In this document: positions 26,265 through 34,115 of the stretch, in pieces
Layout of the letters: every line of letters begins with the position of its first letter
Position numbering within the stretch: position 1 is the first letter of the stretch
Assembly (NCBI RefSeq): GCF_008040165.1
Contig: NZ_VRUR01000001.1
Coordinates: 246,150-310,149 of the forward strand
Direction of reading: 5' to 3'
DNA: 64,000 bases
Source of the DNA: Flagellimonas hymeniacidonis
Lineage (GTDB): Bacteria; Bacteroidota; Bacteroidia; Flavobacteriales; Flavobacteriaceae
The notes under the pieces: model-generated
What the model was told of the DNA's origin: nothing
The model's database searches: none
The model's input: only the letters and a program-made list of their open reading frames with translations
Made by a program: the position numbers and the translations under genes

Positions 26265-27695
26265 ATGAAAAAGAACCTGGCCAGTTTAGAATTATCAAAA
26301 GAAGCAATGAAAGCGTATGGCGACCATGTGGTTGATGCCATTATTGAACACTACCATACTCAAAACAGCAAACTTCCTGTGGCAAAAGGTTCCAGAGAGG
26401 AAATGGATTCTCTTTTTCTTGAGGAAGCCCCAGAAAAAGGATCTGACCCATTGGATGTGCTTCATTTTGTTTTAGAAAAGGTGATGACAAATAGCACGGA
26501 TATGTCTCATCCAAAATCGTATTCCTTTGTACCCGGTCCAAGCAACTACATTAGCGTAATGGCCGATGCCCTTGCTACCGGTTTTAATATTTTTTCTGGC
26601 GGTTGGGTAGCCTCCCCTGCTGCTGCAGAACTGGAAATCATAACCATACAATGGTTGCTAAAAATATTTGGCTTTCCACAAAAAAAAGGTGGGGGTATTT
26701 TTACTAGCGGAGGCTCTATGGCAAACTTGACAGCATTGACCACTGCCAGAAGAATTAAATGCGGACAAGATTTCTCTAAAGCAGTAATCTACCTTTCTGA
26801 CCAAGCACACTCATCCAACATAAAAGCGATACGCGTTTTAGGGTTTAAAAAAGAGCAGATTAGAATAATACCAACAGATCTTGAATTTAAATTTGCCATT
26901 AACAAACTTAAAAACTGTATTGCAAAAGATAAGTTGGAAGGACTTTTGCCATTTTGTCTCATTGCGACATCTGGAACCACAAATACGGGTACTATTGACC
27001 CACTATCAGAGCTAGGTGCAATATGTAAAAAAGAAGATATCTGGTTTCATATTGATGGGGCTTATGGTGCTGCGGCTATTTTAGCTTCAAAAGGAAAACA
27101 ACTTTTAAAAGGTATTGAAAAAGCCGATTCTTTGACTGTGGACCCTCATAAATGGTTTTTTCAACCTTATGAAATGGGTTGTCTATTGATACGAAATCAT
27201 AAGCATTTAAGCCACACCTTTACCGAAAAACCGGAGTACCTTAGAGATATTGAAGGGAATACTTCAGAAATCAATTTTTACGATCATGGTATTCAACTTA
27301 CCAGAAGATTTAGGGCACTAAAGTTTTATATGTCTTTAAAAACGTATGGTTTAAAAGAATTTAGAAAGGCCATTACTTATAATATAGATTTGGCGGAAGA
27401 AGTGGAAACGATACTGAGAGGCAGTAAGCATTGGCAGGTTGTTTTCCCAGCGACTTTGGCCATTATTAATTTTAGGTACAATCCCATTGAAAAAAAGCAT
27501 TCAAAAAAGGAGTTGGATGCCATCAATCAATATATTTCGGAAAAAGTGGTGTCTTCTAGAAAAGCATTGCTAGTCACCACTGTCTTGCATGGAAAAACCG
27601 TCTTACGAATGTGCCTCATCAATCCTAGAACAACATTGGATGATGTAAAAGAAACTTTGGCGCTTTGCGAAGCATTTGCAAAGGACCGCGATTAA
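26265..27695 (+). CDS. PLP-dependent group II decarboxylase
   Basis: A 476-residue enzyme of the aromatic amino acid / glutamate / diaminobutyrate decarboxylase superfamily. The PLP lysine is in VDPHKWFFQPYEMG; FTSGGSMANLTAL, ATSGTTNTGTIDP and HIDGAYGAAAIL are the other cofactor blocks, and HPKSYSFVPGPSNY lies near the substrate pocket. The substrate amino acid cannot be named from sequence; the overall look is closest to aromatic-L-amino-acid decarboxylase type enzymes. It stands alone on the plus strand, convergent with the haemoglobin gene. Confidence 0.88.
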   Translation: MKKNLASLELSKEAMKAYGDHVVDAIIEHYHTQNSKLPVAKGSREEMDSLFLEEAPEKGSDPLDVLHFVLEKVMTNSTDMSHPKSYSFVPGPSNYISVMADALATGFNIFSGGWVASPAAAELEIITIQWLLKIFGFPQKKGGGIFTSGGSMANLTALTTARRIKCGQDFSKAVIYLSDQAHSSNIKAIRVLGFKKEQIRIIPTDLEFKFAINKLKNCIAKDKLEGLLPFCLIATSGTTNTGTIDPLSELGAICKKEDIWFHIDGAYGAAAILASKGKQLLKGIEKADSLTVDPHKWFFQPYEMGCLLIRNHKHLSHTFTEKPEYLRDIEGNTSEINFYDHGIQLTRRFRALKFYMSLKTYGLKEFRKAITYNIDLAEEVETILRGSKHWQVVFPATLAIINFRYNPIEKKHSKKELDAINQYISEKVVSSRKALLVTTVLHGKTVLRMCLINPRTTLDDVKETLALCEAFAKDRD

Positions 27696-27706
27696 AAAAT
27701 ACGTAC

Positions 27707-28108
27707 TTATTTAGAAGACAAATGTTTGCGGTGTTCAAAAATGGTCATGAACATTCTCACACTTATATTTCTGGCCCTCTGTTTTGCTTTTTCAGCATTT
27801 TCACCCACAAAATTAGCATCGATGGTTTCAATCCAATGGCGTAACCAAATTCCAAAGTGATAATTGGAAATTTCGTGATTCATTTTTTCATCCAGCTCTG
27901 CATGTACCATCAAGGGGTTGCCTTTGTACTTCTGCACAAAAAATAAATTGGTCTCCCAAAAATCTACCAGCTTGTCCATATGTGCTGGCCAATCATCTAT
28001 GGTTTCGTTAAAAAAATGACCTATCTCAGCATCCTTTCTTACTTTATCGTAGAACTGGGTTACCAGTAAGCGGACTTCCTTTCGTGTTTCTATTTGCACT
28101 CTTGCCAT
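27707..28108 (-). CDS. Group III truncated haemoglobin
   Basis: A 133-residue haem protein of the trHb3 (P-type) group, expected to bind O2 or NO. The proximal His lies in FGIWLRHWIETID; other conserved blocks are VTQFYDKVRKDAEIGHFF at the N-terminus and WETNLFFVQKYKGNP in the middle. It ends a short minus-strand set downstream of a Crp/Fnr-type regulator and a DNR-like palindrome, which fits a role in nitric oxide handling. One base separates it from the upstream membrane protein gene. Confidence 0.9.
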   Translation of the reverse strand: MARVQIETRKEVRLLVTQFYDKVRKDAEIGHFFNETIDDWPAHMDKLVDFWETNLFFVQKYKGNPLMVHAELDEKMNHEISNYHFGIWLRHWIETIDANFVGENAEKAKQRARNISVRMFMTIFEHRKHLSSK

Positions 28109-28109
28109 A

Positions 28110-28403
28110 TTACAGCAAATTTAATATTAATACGACCGTACTGAGAACAACGCTAATGATAAAAAGATTAAATATAATTTTAGGAGGCTGTTGTGATAGC
28201 ACAGAAGCATTAAACCCCATACATGCTATGGTCACCAAAAACAGCTGAAACATTTGAATGGCAGATGCCCCGTTTATCAAAATATACATGGCAGCTACAG
28301 ACCCTAAGCAACTTTGGCCGATTATAAATATGGGAGAATAGCCGTTGATACTTCTTTTAAATTCCTGCAAACCTTTTGAGTAGAGTTCCATAATATATCT
28401 CAT
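28110..28403 (-). CDS. Small membrane protein linked to truncated haemoglobin
   Basis: About 97 residues (ATG at 28403; ATG at 28391 is equally possible). Three hydrophobic segments are visible: FIIGQSCLGSVAAMYILI, MFQLFLVTIACMGFNASV and IIFNLFIISVVLSTVVLILN. No family name recognised. It lies between the Crp/Fnr-type regulator gene and the truncated haemoglobin gene, one base from the latter, so the two are almost certainly co-transcribed. A respiratory or NO-related membrane role is only inferred from context. Confidence 0.75.
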   Translation of the reverse strand: MRYIMELYSKGLQEFKRSINGYSPIFIIGQSCLGSVAAMYILINGASAIQMFQLFLVTIACMGFNASVLSQQPPKIIFNLFIISVVLSTVVLILNLL

Positions 28404-28448
28404 TTGTCATATTATGAAACAAAATTATTCTAGGCTGGACACTTGTTT

Positions 28449-28466
28449 TTATGACTTAAATCATAA
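28449..28466. promoter_or_regulatory. Crp/Fnr-type palindrome before the haemoglobin pair
   Basis: TTATGACTTAAATCATAA is an inverted repeat with TTATGA / TCATAA arms. It resembles DNR/NnrR-type boxes (TTGAC-N4-GTCAA family) and lies 46 bases upstream of the small membrane gene start and just past the end of the Crp/Fnr-type gene. The regulator next door is the obvious candidate to bind it. Confidence 0.5.
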
Positions 28467-28489
28467 AAGAGCTAATGTGTTAAAAATTT

Positions 28490-29086
28490 CTATCGGACTA
28501 TTTTGTGAGATTGAAGTTGGAGGATTCTTTTCTTTTCCATGGATTTAATGGCTCGGATTACGGTTTCTACCCTGAGTCCTGTTAGGTCGGCCATTTGTTG
28601 CCTAGATAATTCAACTAAATATGGTTCCTCGTCTGGAATCTTATGAATATGCGTTTTAAAATAGTCAATAAGTTTTAGCAACCTATGTTCAGGGCTTTCT
28701 GATGAAATCTCTGCCACCATAGTAGCTTTATAATGTAAACGCCCCGCCAATACCTTGGTTATGGACAAATGCACCTCTGAGTTTTCTTTTAGCAGTTCAA
28801 AGAACTTTTTCTTTTCAAGCCTCCACACTGTACTTTCTTCAACAGCTTCGGCATATGCAGGATAGGTTAAATCGGCAAATAAGGGCGGTTCACCAAAACT
28901 TGACCCCTCAGAAAATATACCTTGTATAAACTCCTTGCCATCTTCATTAAAGTTGTTCATCTTAATTTTCCCGGAAATAACCTGAAAGTAATAGCGAGGC
29001 AAAGTATCAACTTTAAAAAGCACCTCTTTTTTTGAAAGGTGCACCTTTTCCGCTCCATATTTTTTTAATAGATCGTTTGAAATCAT
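28490..29086 (-). CDS. Crp/Fnr-family transcriptional regulator
   Basis: A 198-residue regulator: N-terminal cyclic-nucleotide-binding fold (about 15-120; VISGKIKMNNFNEDGKEFIQ, FGEPPLFADLTYPAYA) and C-terminal winged helix (about 150-195; LVELSRQQMADLTGLRVETV). There are no cysteines for an Fe-S cluster, so it is not an oxygen sensor of the Fnr type; haem-based NO sensing as in DNR is possible but not shown. Its start overlaps the marR stop by four bases (ATGA), so the two regulators are translated together. Confidence 0.9.
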   Translation of the reverse strand: MISNDLLKKYGAEKVHLSKKEVLFKVDTLPRYYFQVISGKIKMNNFNEDGKEFIQGIFSEGSSFGEPPLFADLTYPAYAEAVEESTVWRLEKKKFFELLKENSEVHLSITKVLAGRLHYKATMVAEISSESPEHRLLKLIDYFKTHIHKIPDEEPYLVELSRQQMADLTGLRVETVIRAIKSMEKKRILQLQSHKIVR

Positions 29087-29691
29087 ATTTTTTCTTCAAA
29101 CTCAATACAATCAAGGCGAATATCTGAATGCTTTAGTTGCTTTTCCAAAAGATGACAATAATGATTTGCTGTTGTTTTCTCATAAAACTTGCATGCAAAA
29201 CAGGTACGCTGTACCGTTAAAATACCAGTTCTATTCAGTTGATAAATTAATTTACTTAATGTCTTAAACAGGTTTTCCTTTTCCTCGGTTCCTACAGTTT
29301 CCAATTGATCTGCCAAAGGGCTTGCAAAATGTTCTGTCTTTGAAACAATTTCTTGTCCTGTACTTGAAAGTAATATGGAGTAACTTCTATTATCAGCAGA
29401 AGAGTAATCTTTAACGATGTATCCTTTTTTATCCAACACCCTTATGGCGTCGCTAATAGTGGGTTTGGTCACATTAAATTCCAAAGCTAAAAAACTCACA
29501 TTATTGAATTCACTTTTATGATAGGCCACAAAAATCAAAATTTGGATTTGAATCGGACTCAAACCCAATTCCTTGGCTCTTTCCCATAAAAGCACCTTAA
29601 ACGCTTGAGATATGCGTTCCAGACCCGTAATTATTTTACTCGAAAGGTCATTTTGTTGCTGTTCTGGATTAAAAACACTTTTCTTGTTCAT
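29083..29691 (-). CDS. MarR-family regulator with C-terminal four-cysteine cluster
   Basis: A 202-residue winged-helix regulator. Residues about 20-150 are the MarR fold (GLSPIQIQILIFVAYHKS, VTKPTISDAIRVLDKKGYIV, SADNRSYSILLSSTG). The C-terminal 40 residues add Cys164, Cys167, Cys179 and Cys195 (pattern CX2C-X11-C-X15-C), which could hold an Fe-S cluster or zinc and make the protein a redox or metal sensor. It precedes the Crp/Fnr-type gene and follows a three-gene redox operon with palindromic sites in its promoter regions, which it probably regulates. Confidence 0.88.
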   Translation of the reverse strand: MNKKSVFNPEQQQNDLSSKIITGLERISQAFKVLLWERAKELGLSPIQIQILIFVAYHKSEFNNVSFLALEFNVTKPTISDAIRVLDKKGYIVKDYSSADNRSYSILLSSTGQEIVSKTEHFASPLADQLETVGTEEKENLFKTLSKLIYQLNRTGILTVQRTCFACKFYEKTTANHYCHLLEKQLKHSDIRLDCIEFEEKI

Positions 29692-29724
29692 AAAAACAAA
29701 GCCTGCCGATTATACGACAGGCAA
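29692..29724 (-). terminator. Weak hairpin between DUF2024 gene and marR
   Basis: GCCTGCCG / CGACAGGC can form an imperfect stem, followed on the minus strand by TTTGTTTTTA. It could end the DUF2024 transcript, but the predicted marR start falls inside it. Confidence 0.35.
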
Positions 29725-29749
29725 AGTTAGTTATCCTAATTAAATTAGG
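29722..29749 (-). promoter_or_regulatory. marR promoter with adjacent repeat
   Basis: On the minus strand TAACTTTG (29729-29722) matches the -7 consensus. Directly upstream is the inverted repeat CCTAA-N5-TTAGG (29735-29749). It contains the TTAGGA half-site seen at 31065-31081 but in inverted arrangement, so autoregulation is possible rather than clear. Confidence 0.4.
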
Positions 29750-30008
29750 AACAATTTTCCATTTCAATAATATAATATCCGTCTGCCTCTATATCTTCTG
29801 TAACCTGCACAGGTGCCTGCTGCATATGGCAAAACTTACATTCATTAACAGATAACTCCCTTGTTGTAAAAGATTTGGAAGCTAGATACCGCTTGCCAAA
29901 ACCAAAAATCACATCAGTATCCGTTAAGGTACTAGGCACTAAAATGTCAAAATGCATGACCTTACCATCTTGTCGCTGAACATAGGTATCCCAAACTGAG
30001 ACTTCCAT
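29745..30008 (-). CDS. DUF2024 family protein
   Basis: An 87-residue protein matching the DUF2024 pattern: MEVSVWDTYVQRQDGKVMHF, VPSTLTDTDVIFGFGKRYL, then a CxxC in NECKFCHMQQ. The family has no established function; the CxxC suggests metal or redox chemistry. Its gene starts four bases after the upstream secreted-protein gene, so both belong to one operon with the thioredoxin-like gene, next to the MarR regulator. Confidence 0.85.
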   Translation of the reverse strand: MEVSVWDTYVQRQDGKVMHFDILVPSTLTDTDVIFGFGKRYLASKSFTTRELSVNECKFCHMQQAPVQVTEDIEADGYYIIEMENCS

Positions 30009-30012
30009 ACTA

Positions 30013-30735
30013 CTATTTTATGGTATAAGGTAAGGACAAATCGCCACTGGCAATACTAAACACTTCATATACTCCAAGCATAGGCATATCATCAATACTT
30101 GTGTTTACTTTCATAAAAGCAGTGACCCCATCATACTTAAAATCCGTTTTGTTATTAATGCGATAATCAGGTACAATCACTTTGATTATTTCATTTTTGG
30201 TAAGTACTGGATATCCAGGAGAATCCATATACATTGGCATACCCGGATTTGTTGGCGGAAGCACCACCGTTTCATCAGCCTTTTTAAACTGCTTAACTGA
30301 AAGTCCGCCAGCTACCCTTTTGTCCTCGGTGAGTATCACCCAATGCGGATGCCAAACTACACCATCGTTATCAAAAATAGTATCACTATTCTCATCCCAA
30401 AGTGGTGTATCATCAAAATCTGGGTGGGAAGTTAAAGCCAAGGCAACAATACCCTCCGTTGCGTTAAAACCAACATCTGTAGGTTGCAGACTCGTTGGAA
30501 AAACGTATCCAAGTACTGGAGCACCATCTAGTTGCCCAACAGCAGTTGGCACAGTGGCCCCTGCATTACCATTTACGGCCAATTCCCAAACCGTTACTCC
30601 TAAATCTGTTTCATGAGTAACTTGTGTGGCCTTAATTTCAAAATCTGAATTGTTATAAGGACTTTTTTGAGCACAAGAAGTAAATAGACTACCTCCAATC
30701 AACATGCCCATCATTACTAAATTTTGTGATTTCAT
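30013..30735 (-). CDS. Lipoprotein of unknown function in the redox operon
   Basis: A 240-residue protein with lipoprotein signal MKSQNLVMMGMLIGGSLFTSC (Cys21). The mature part has well-formed conserved-looking blocks (VLGYVFPTSLQPTDVGF, LALTSHPDFDDTPLWDENSD, VVWHPHWVILTEDKR) with two His and several Asp that might bind metal. I do not recognise the family. It follows the thioredoxin-like gene and precedes DUF2024. An AGGA-T-TCCT palindrome lies in its upstream region at 30754-30770. Confidence 0.75.
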   Translation of the reverse strand: MKSQNLVMMGMLIGGSLFTSCAQKSPYNNSDFEIKATQVTHETDLGVTVWELAVNGNAGATVPTAVGQLDGAPVLGYVFPTSLQPTDVGFNATEGIVALALTSHPDFDDTPLWDENSDTIFDNDGVVWHPHWVILTEDKRVAGGLSVKQFKKADETVVLPPTNPGMPMYMDSPGYPVLTKNEIIKVIVPDYRINNKTDFKYDGVTAFMKVNTSIDDMPMLGVYEVFSIASGDLSLPYTIK

Positions 30736-30753
30736 AACTAAAAATATTTAACT

Positions 30754-30770
30754 GATAAGGATTCCTAACT
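30754..30770. promoter_or_regulatory. Second MarR-type operator candidate
   Basis: GATAAGGATTCCTAACT shares AGGA-T-TCCTAACT with the perfect palindrome at 31065-31081. It lies 18 bases upstream of the lipoprotein gene start, next to a near-consensus -7 element (TATTTTTA on the minus strand). Confidence 0.5.
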
Positions 30771-30789
30771 TGTAAGGTTTAAAAAATGA

Positions 30790-31023
30790 TTAGCCTTTGA
30801 CATCTTCAATTGAAGCACCATAATTAATATGTAGTACACTTCCATTAGGGGTAACCAATGCGGGTACAGATTTAATTCCCAAGCCTTCAGCTTCAGAAAT
30901 TCTACTTTTATCCTCCCCTATGTTCACAATGGAAATATTCTTTGCTCCCACAAGACCAATTAACTCTTGCTCCGCGGTTACACAAACTGGACAGCCTGCA
31001 TGATAAAAAACTGATTTACTCAT
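30790..31023 (-). CDS. Small thioredoxin/glutaredoxin-like protein
   Basis: A 77-residue redox protein with the active-site motif CPVC in VFYHAGCPVCVTAEQEL and a cis-Pro loop (IKSVPALVTPNG). The ATG at 31023 is preferred because an upstream in-frame ATG only adds a poor extension. It is the first gene of a three-gene operon (with a lipoprotein and DUF2024) controlled by a promoter carrying a perfect MarR-type palindrome. No signal peptide, so it acts in the cytoplasm. Confidence 0.85.
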   Translation of the reverse strand: MSKSVFYHAGCPVCVTAEQELIGLVGAKNISIVNIGEDKSRISEAEGLGIKSVPALVTPNGSVLHINYGASIEDVKG

Positions 31024-31057
31024 TTGTATTGTTTTTAGATTTTGCATTATTGCAATA

Positions 31058-31081
31058 CAAATATAGTTAGGATTCCTAACT
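31058..31081 (-). promoter_or_regulatory. Promoter with perfect MarR-type operator
   Basis: On the minus strand TATATTTG (31065-31058) is a perfect -7 element. Directly upstream, AGTTAGGATTCCTAACT (31065-31081) is a perfect palindrome with a one-base centre, lying in the spacer where repressor binding would block RNA polymerase. Confidence 0.65.
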
Positions 31082-31102
31082 TAATAAAATATTATTTGGA
31101 TT

Positions 31103-32161
31103 TTAGATGAAGTTTTGAATGTTCTCCAGATCTTCTTGCACTTTAGGATCCGTACAGTTAATCAAAATGGAGACAACCATGTGGTCTTTTGGGTATACAA
31201 AAAAGTTGGAATATGCACCAACACTATTGCCTATATGCCCTATATAATCGCGTCCAAGATGGTCTTGACTTACTTGAAAACCCAATCCGTAATAGGTTGG
31301 CTTGCCATTCACCATTTGTGAAGTGAGTATTTCTTTTACTATTTCCGGTCTGGCCAACTTATGCTCTAAAATGGCTTGTCCCAATTTGGAAATATCGTTG
31401 CTAGTGGACAAATAACCTCCACCAGCCAGTTTAAAGAAATTATTGACTGGCACTGAGTCTTTAAACCCCATTGTGGTTTTAGTATAGCTTTGAGCCAAAT
31501 TCCCAACCGCTCTTTTAGTAAGTTCCGGCGAGTACGTACTTGTCATTCCCAGAGTATCAAGTATTCTTTGTTTTACATACTTTTCAAAGGGAATTCCACA
31601 AGCCTCTTGCATAGCAAGGGACAGCAGCACAAAATCAAAACTATTATACAAGTATCCCTTTCCAGGTTCAAAAACCAAAGGATCGTCTTTAAAAACCTGA
31701 ATACTCTCTTTAATGGAATATGGCTTGTTCATAGCATATTCCTTACCTCTGTATCCTCTAATGCCCGCAGTATGACTCGCTAACTGTCTTAAGGTGAAAT
31801 CAAATTCTTTTTTGGGATAGTAAGGCACATAGTCATAAAACGAAGTATCTAAATCCACTAGCTGTTCCTCTACCATTTTTGCCAGTGCCATGCCAGTAAT
31901 ACATTTTGAAACACTAGCAATTCTGAATATGGTTTTGTTAGGATTTACTTTATGTTTTTCTTCCAAGTTGGCATAGCCGTATCCTTTTTCAAGTACTATC
32001 TGGCCTTCCTTTAAAATGGTAACTGCTAGCCCAGGTATCTTTTTTTCAGCAATTAAATTATGAAGTATGGCGTCGTACTTATTAAATCCATCGAGATGAT
32101 CAAGGGATTTAACCTGATCAGGACTAAATATATTTTTAAGGTATGAAAAGAATGAATTCAA
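31103..32161 (-). CDS. Serine hydrolase, class C beta-lactamase family
   Basis: A 352-residue protein of the beta-lactamase/D-alanyl esterase superfamily. The three active-site motifs are SVSK (SxxK, near residue 84), YNS (YxN, near 166) and HIGN (HxG, near 314). Start is TTG at 32161. No signal peptide is visible at this start, so export is unclear. The family covers esterases, peptidases and penicillin-binding-like proteins; resistance should not be inferred. Confidence 0.87.
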   Translation of the reverse strand: MNSFFSYLKNIFSPDQVKSLDHLDGFNKYDAILHNLIAEKKIPGLAVTILKEGQIVLEKGYGYANLEEKHKVNPNKTIFRIASVSKCITGMALAKMVEEQLVDLDTSFYDYVPYYPKKEFDFTLRQLASHTAGIRGYRGKEYAMNKPYSIKESIQVFKDDPLVFEPGKGYLYNSFDFVLLSLAMQEACGIPFEKYVKQRILDTLGMTSTYSPELTKRAVGNLAQSYTKTTMGFKDSVPVNNFFKLAGGGYLSTSNDISKLGQAILEHKLARPEIVKEILTSQMVNGKPTYYGLGFQVSQDHLGRDYIGHIGNSVGAYSNFFVYPKDHMVVSILINCTDPKVQEDLENIQNFI

Positions 32162-32246
32162 TCTTTAGAATTTGTCTTTCCGAATGTAATGAGAAATTCT
32201 AAACTTTCATGAGACTACCATCTACGTGTAAAACAACCCCAAATGG

Positions 32247-32999
32247 TCAATCATTAAAAATCAATTGTCCATTGAAAAGTTCCTCTACCTCAACTTCTGG
32301 TGGACGATTGCTACTTATAACATCACCAGTTCCCCTAATAACACCACTGATTCTTTGCTGTGGATTTACAAGCACATCGTTGGAACCCCGATGGTCTATA
32401 TTTACATTTTCGGAAATTAGATTTTCCGCTTCAATTCTAGAATCTCCAGCAGCTATACCAACATTAAAATTTGTTGTGTTTCCTCTTAATCTAAAATATG
32501 CAATACCATTGGTAGTTATCCGCAAATTCTCGGAGTCTACATTTAAATCAAAAGAACCATCTGTTGTTTCTGCTTCTGGCTCTCCAAAACTTTCTGATAA
32601 TAACGACAGGTTAGGGTATTCCAATACTCCATCACTAGAAATCAATAAACCTGTACTGCTACGTATTTGTTCTATGTTTGGTGAGGTAACATATACTGTT
32701 GTTAAACCATAATCCCTAAAAAAATTACATCCATTTTCGTTTCTTAGAATGAGACGGTTATCTTCTACTTGTGCACTTACTTCCCCTCTAAGGAATTCCC
32801 CTGTTTCAATTTCCACTACTTGTTCTGTCCCTTCTCTTATGACTAGATTGATATTTTCAAAAACTGTAATATTAATGAATTGATCTACATCTACATTCTC
32901 TCGAACCAAGTCACCAGCATTTTGAAAGCAGTCGGGTACATTATCGCCATTACAGGCAGCAAAAAGCAAAATAAAATATGTAAGAATCAACTTTTTCAT
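32247..32999 (-). CDS. GIN-domain (DUF2807) lipoprotein
   Basis: A 250-residue lipoprotein (lipobox FAAC, Cys16, signal MKKLILTYFILLFAAC). The body is a repetitive beta structure of the DUF2807 family: ITVFENINLVIREG, LVNPQQRISGVIRGTGDV and similar. Its start overlaps the stop of the upstream acyloxyacyl hydrolase gene by four bases, so they are co-translated. Function of the family is not established; a surface or envelope role is inferred. Confidence 0.85.
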   Translation of the reverse strand: MKKLILTYFILLFAACNGDNVPDCFQNAGDLVRENVDVDQFINITVFENINLVIREGTEQVVEIETGEFLRGEVSAQVEDNRLILRNENGCNFFRDYGLTTVYVTSPNIEQIRSSTGLLISSDGVLEYPNLSLLSESFGEPEAETTDGSFDLNVDSENLRITTNGIAYFRLRGNTTNFNVGIAAGDSRIEAENLISENVNIDHRGSNDVLVNPQQRISGVIRGTGDVISSNRPPEVEVEELFNGQLIFND

Positions 33000-34096
33000 A
33001 AACGAATTCCTATTCCAAATTCTACGGTTTCTGCCTTTGCTCCATGAGATTTTAAAGTAATCGCTCCAAAGACCTTATCTCCAAAATAGCGTTTGAGTCC
33101 TATTCTATTATACACTTGGCCTTCAAAATCAAATGGATAATATACATAATACCCTAGTTGGGCAATGACGCTCATTTTATTTACAAAAAGCTCGTGACCC
33201 ACAAAAAGCCCTACGCGCTTATAATCGGTATCTGGGGCCACATCTAACTCTGGAAATGAAATAGACTGAAATCGAATCAATTCCTTTAAAAAATTGGAGA
33301 AAAAGATATCTGTCCCAAATTGTATCGCGCTCTTTCTGCCAAGTCTTTTGTCGGCATACGCAGATAAAATTAAAAATCCGTACCGCCCAGAATCAATAAT
33401 GTCACTCTCATTTGCCCCACTTCTTAAAACAACATTATACCGTATGGGTTCGGTAATCTTTTCTGTAGTTTCAGGTTGAATAAATTCGTATGATTTTTCA
33501 GCATCCAAATCATAGGTCAACCCCAAGTTGAAAGCCATGGTATTGGTGGAAGTGTTGGGAGCTTTAAAATTGGCATTGGAATAATGTAGTAAAGAAATCC
33601 CTGCTTTTAATCCAAAGCCCGCTACAAGATTCTCCTTATGATAATTCAGCATGACCATGGTAGATGCTAGTATGTGCGAGCCATAAGCATTGTTTCTGAA
33701 ATTTTCTGTTTTGTCATACGGATTTGTATTGTAAGCCAATCCTTGACCTACACGAAGTTGCAAATTACGCCTCAGAAAATAGAAATTGTAATGGGCATAC
33801 AGTCCAAAATGATCTCCTAAAGTTGAATTGTTTGTGTTTTGGTACACAAAAGAAAAACCGGTATCTGGGTATCCGTAAAGCGATTCCCATTCTTCATTAC
33901 CAAATCTTTTCTTGCTTAATCCTAGAATAATTCCTCCAGGATGATCCGTTATTAAATGTGAAATGTCTGGGTTATGCAATACGATGGAGCCATAAAATTG
34001 ATTTGCATCGATTACAAACTTTTTTGGAATTTCCTCTTTTTGGGAAAATCCATAGCTACTGCATGCTAGAATACATAAACAAAGTAGGCGCTTCAT
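32996..34096 (-). CDS. Acyloxyacyl hydrolase / PagL-like lipid A deacylase
   Basis: A 366-residue exported protein (signal MKRLLCLCILACSSYGFS) with outer-membrane barrel character. The segment LLHYSNANFKAPNTSTN carries the His-x-Ser active-site pattern of the PagL/acyloxyacyl hydrolase family, which removes an acyl chain from lipid A. It is longer than PagL because of a second beta-rich half. Assignment rests on that motif and barrel-like sequence; activity is not proven. Confidence 0.75.
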   Translation of the reverse strand: MKRLLCLCILACSSYGFSQKEEIPKKFVIDANQFYGSIVLHNPDISHLITDHPGGIILGLSKKRFGNEEWESLYGYPDTGFSFVYQNTNNSTLGDHFGLYAHYNFYFLRRNLQLRVGQGLAYNTNPYDKTENFRNNAYGSHILASTMVMLNYHKENLVAGFGLKAGISLLHYSNANFKAPNTSTNTMAFNLGLTYDLDAEKSYEFIQPETTEKITEPIRYNVVLRSGANESDIIDSGRYGFLILSAYADKRLGRKSAIQFGTDIFFSNFLKELIRFQSISFPELDVAPDTDYKRVGLFVGHELFVNKMSVIAQLGYYVYYPFDFEGQVYNRIGLKRYFGDKVFGAITLKSHGAKAETVEFGIGIRL

Positions 34097-34115
34097 GTGG
34101 CGCTAAAATAGCAAA

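Noticed and set aside
31103..32161. Antibiotic-resistance beta-lactamase
   Set aside because: The motifs only place it in the broad class C serine hydrolase superfamily; nothing points to beta-lactam hydrolysis.
32209..32712. A 167-codon open frame on the plus strand
   Set aside because: It is antisense to the GIN-domain lipoprotein gene, which has a signal peptide, lipobox and family repeats; the frame has Ser/Leu-rich shadow composition.
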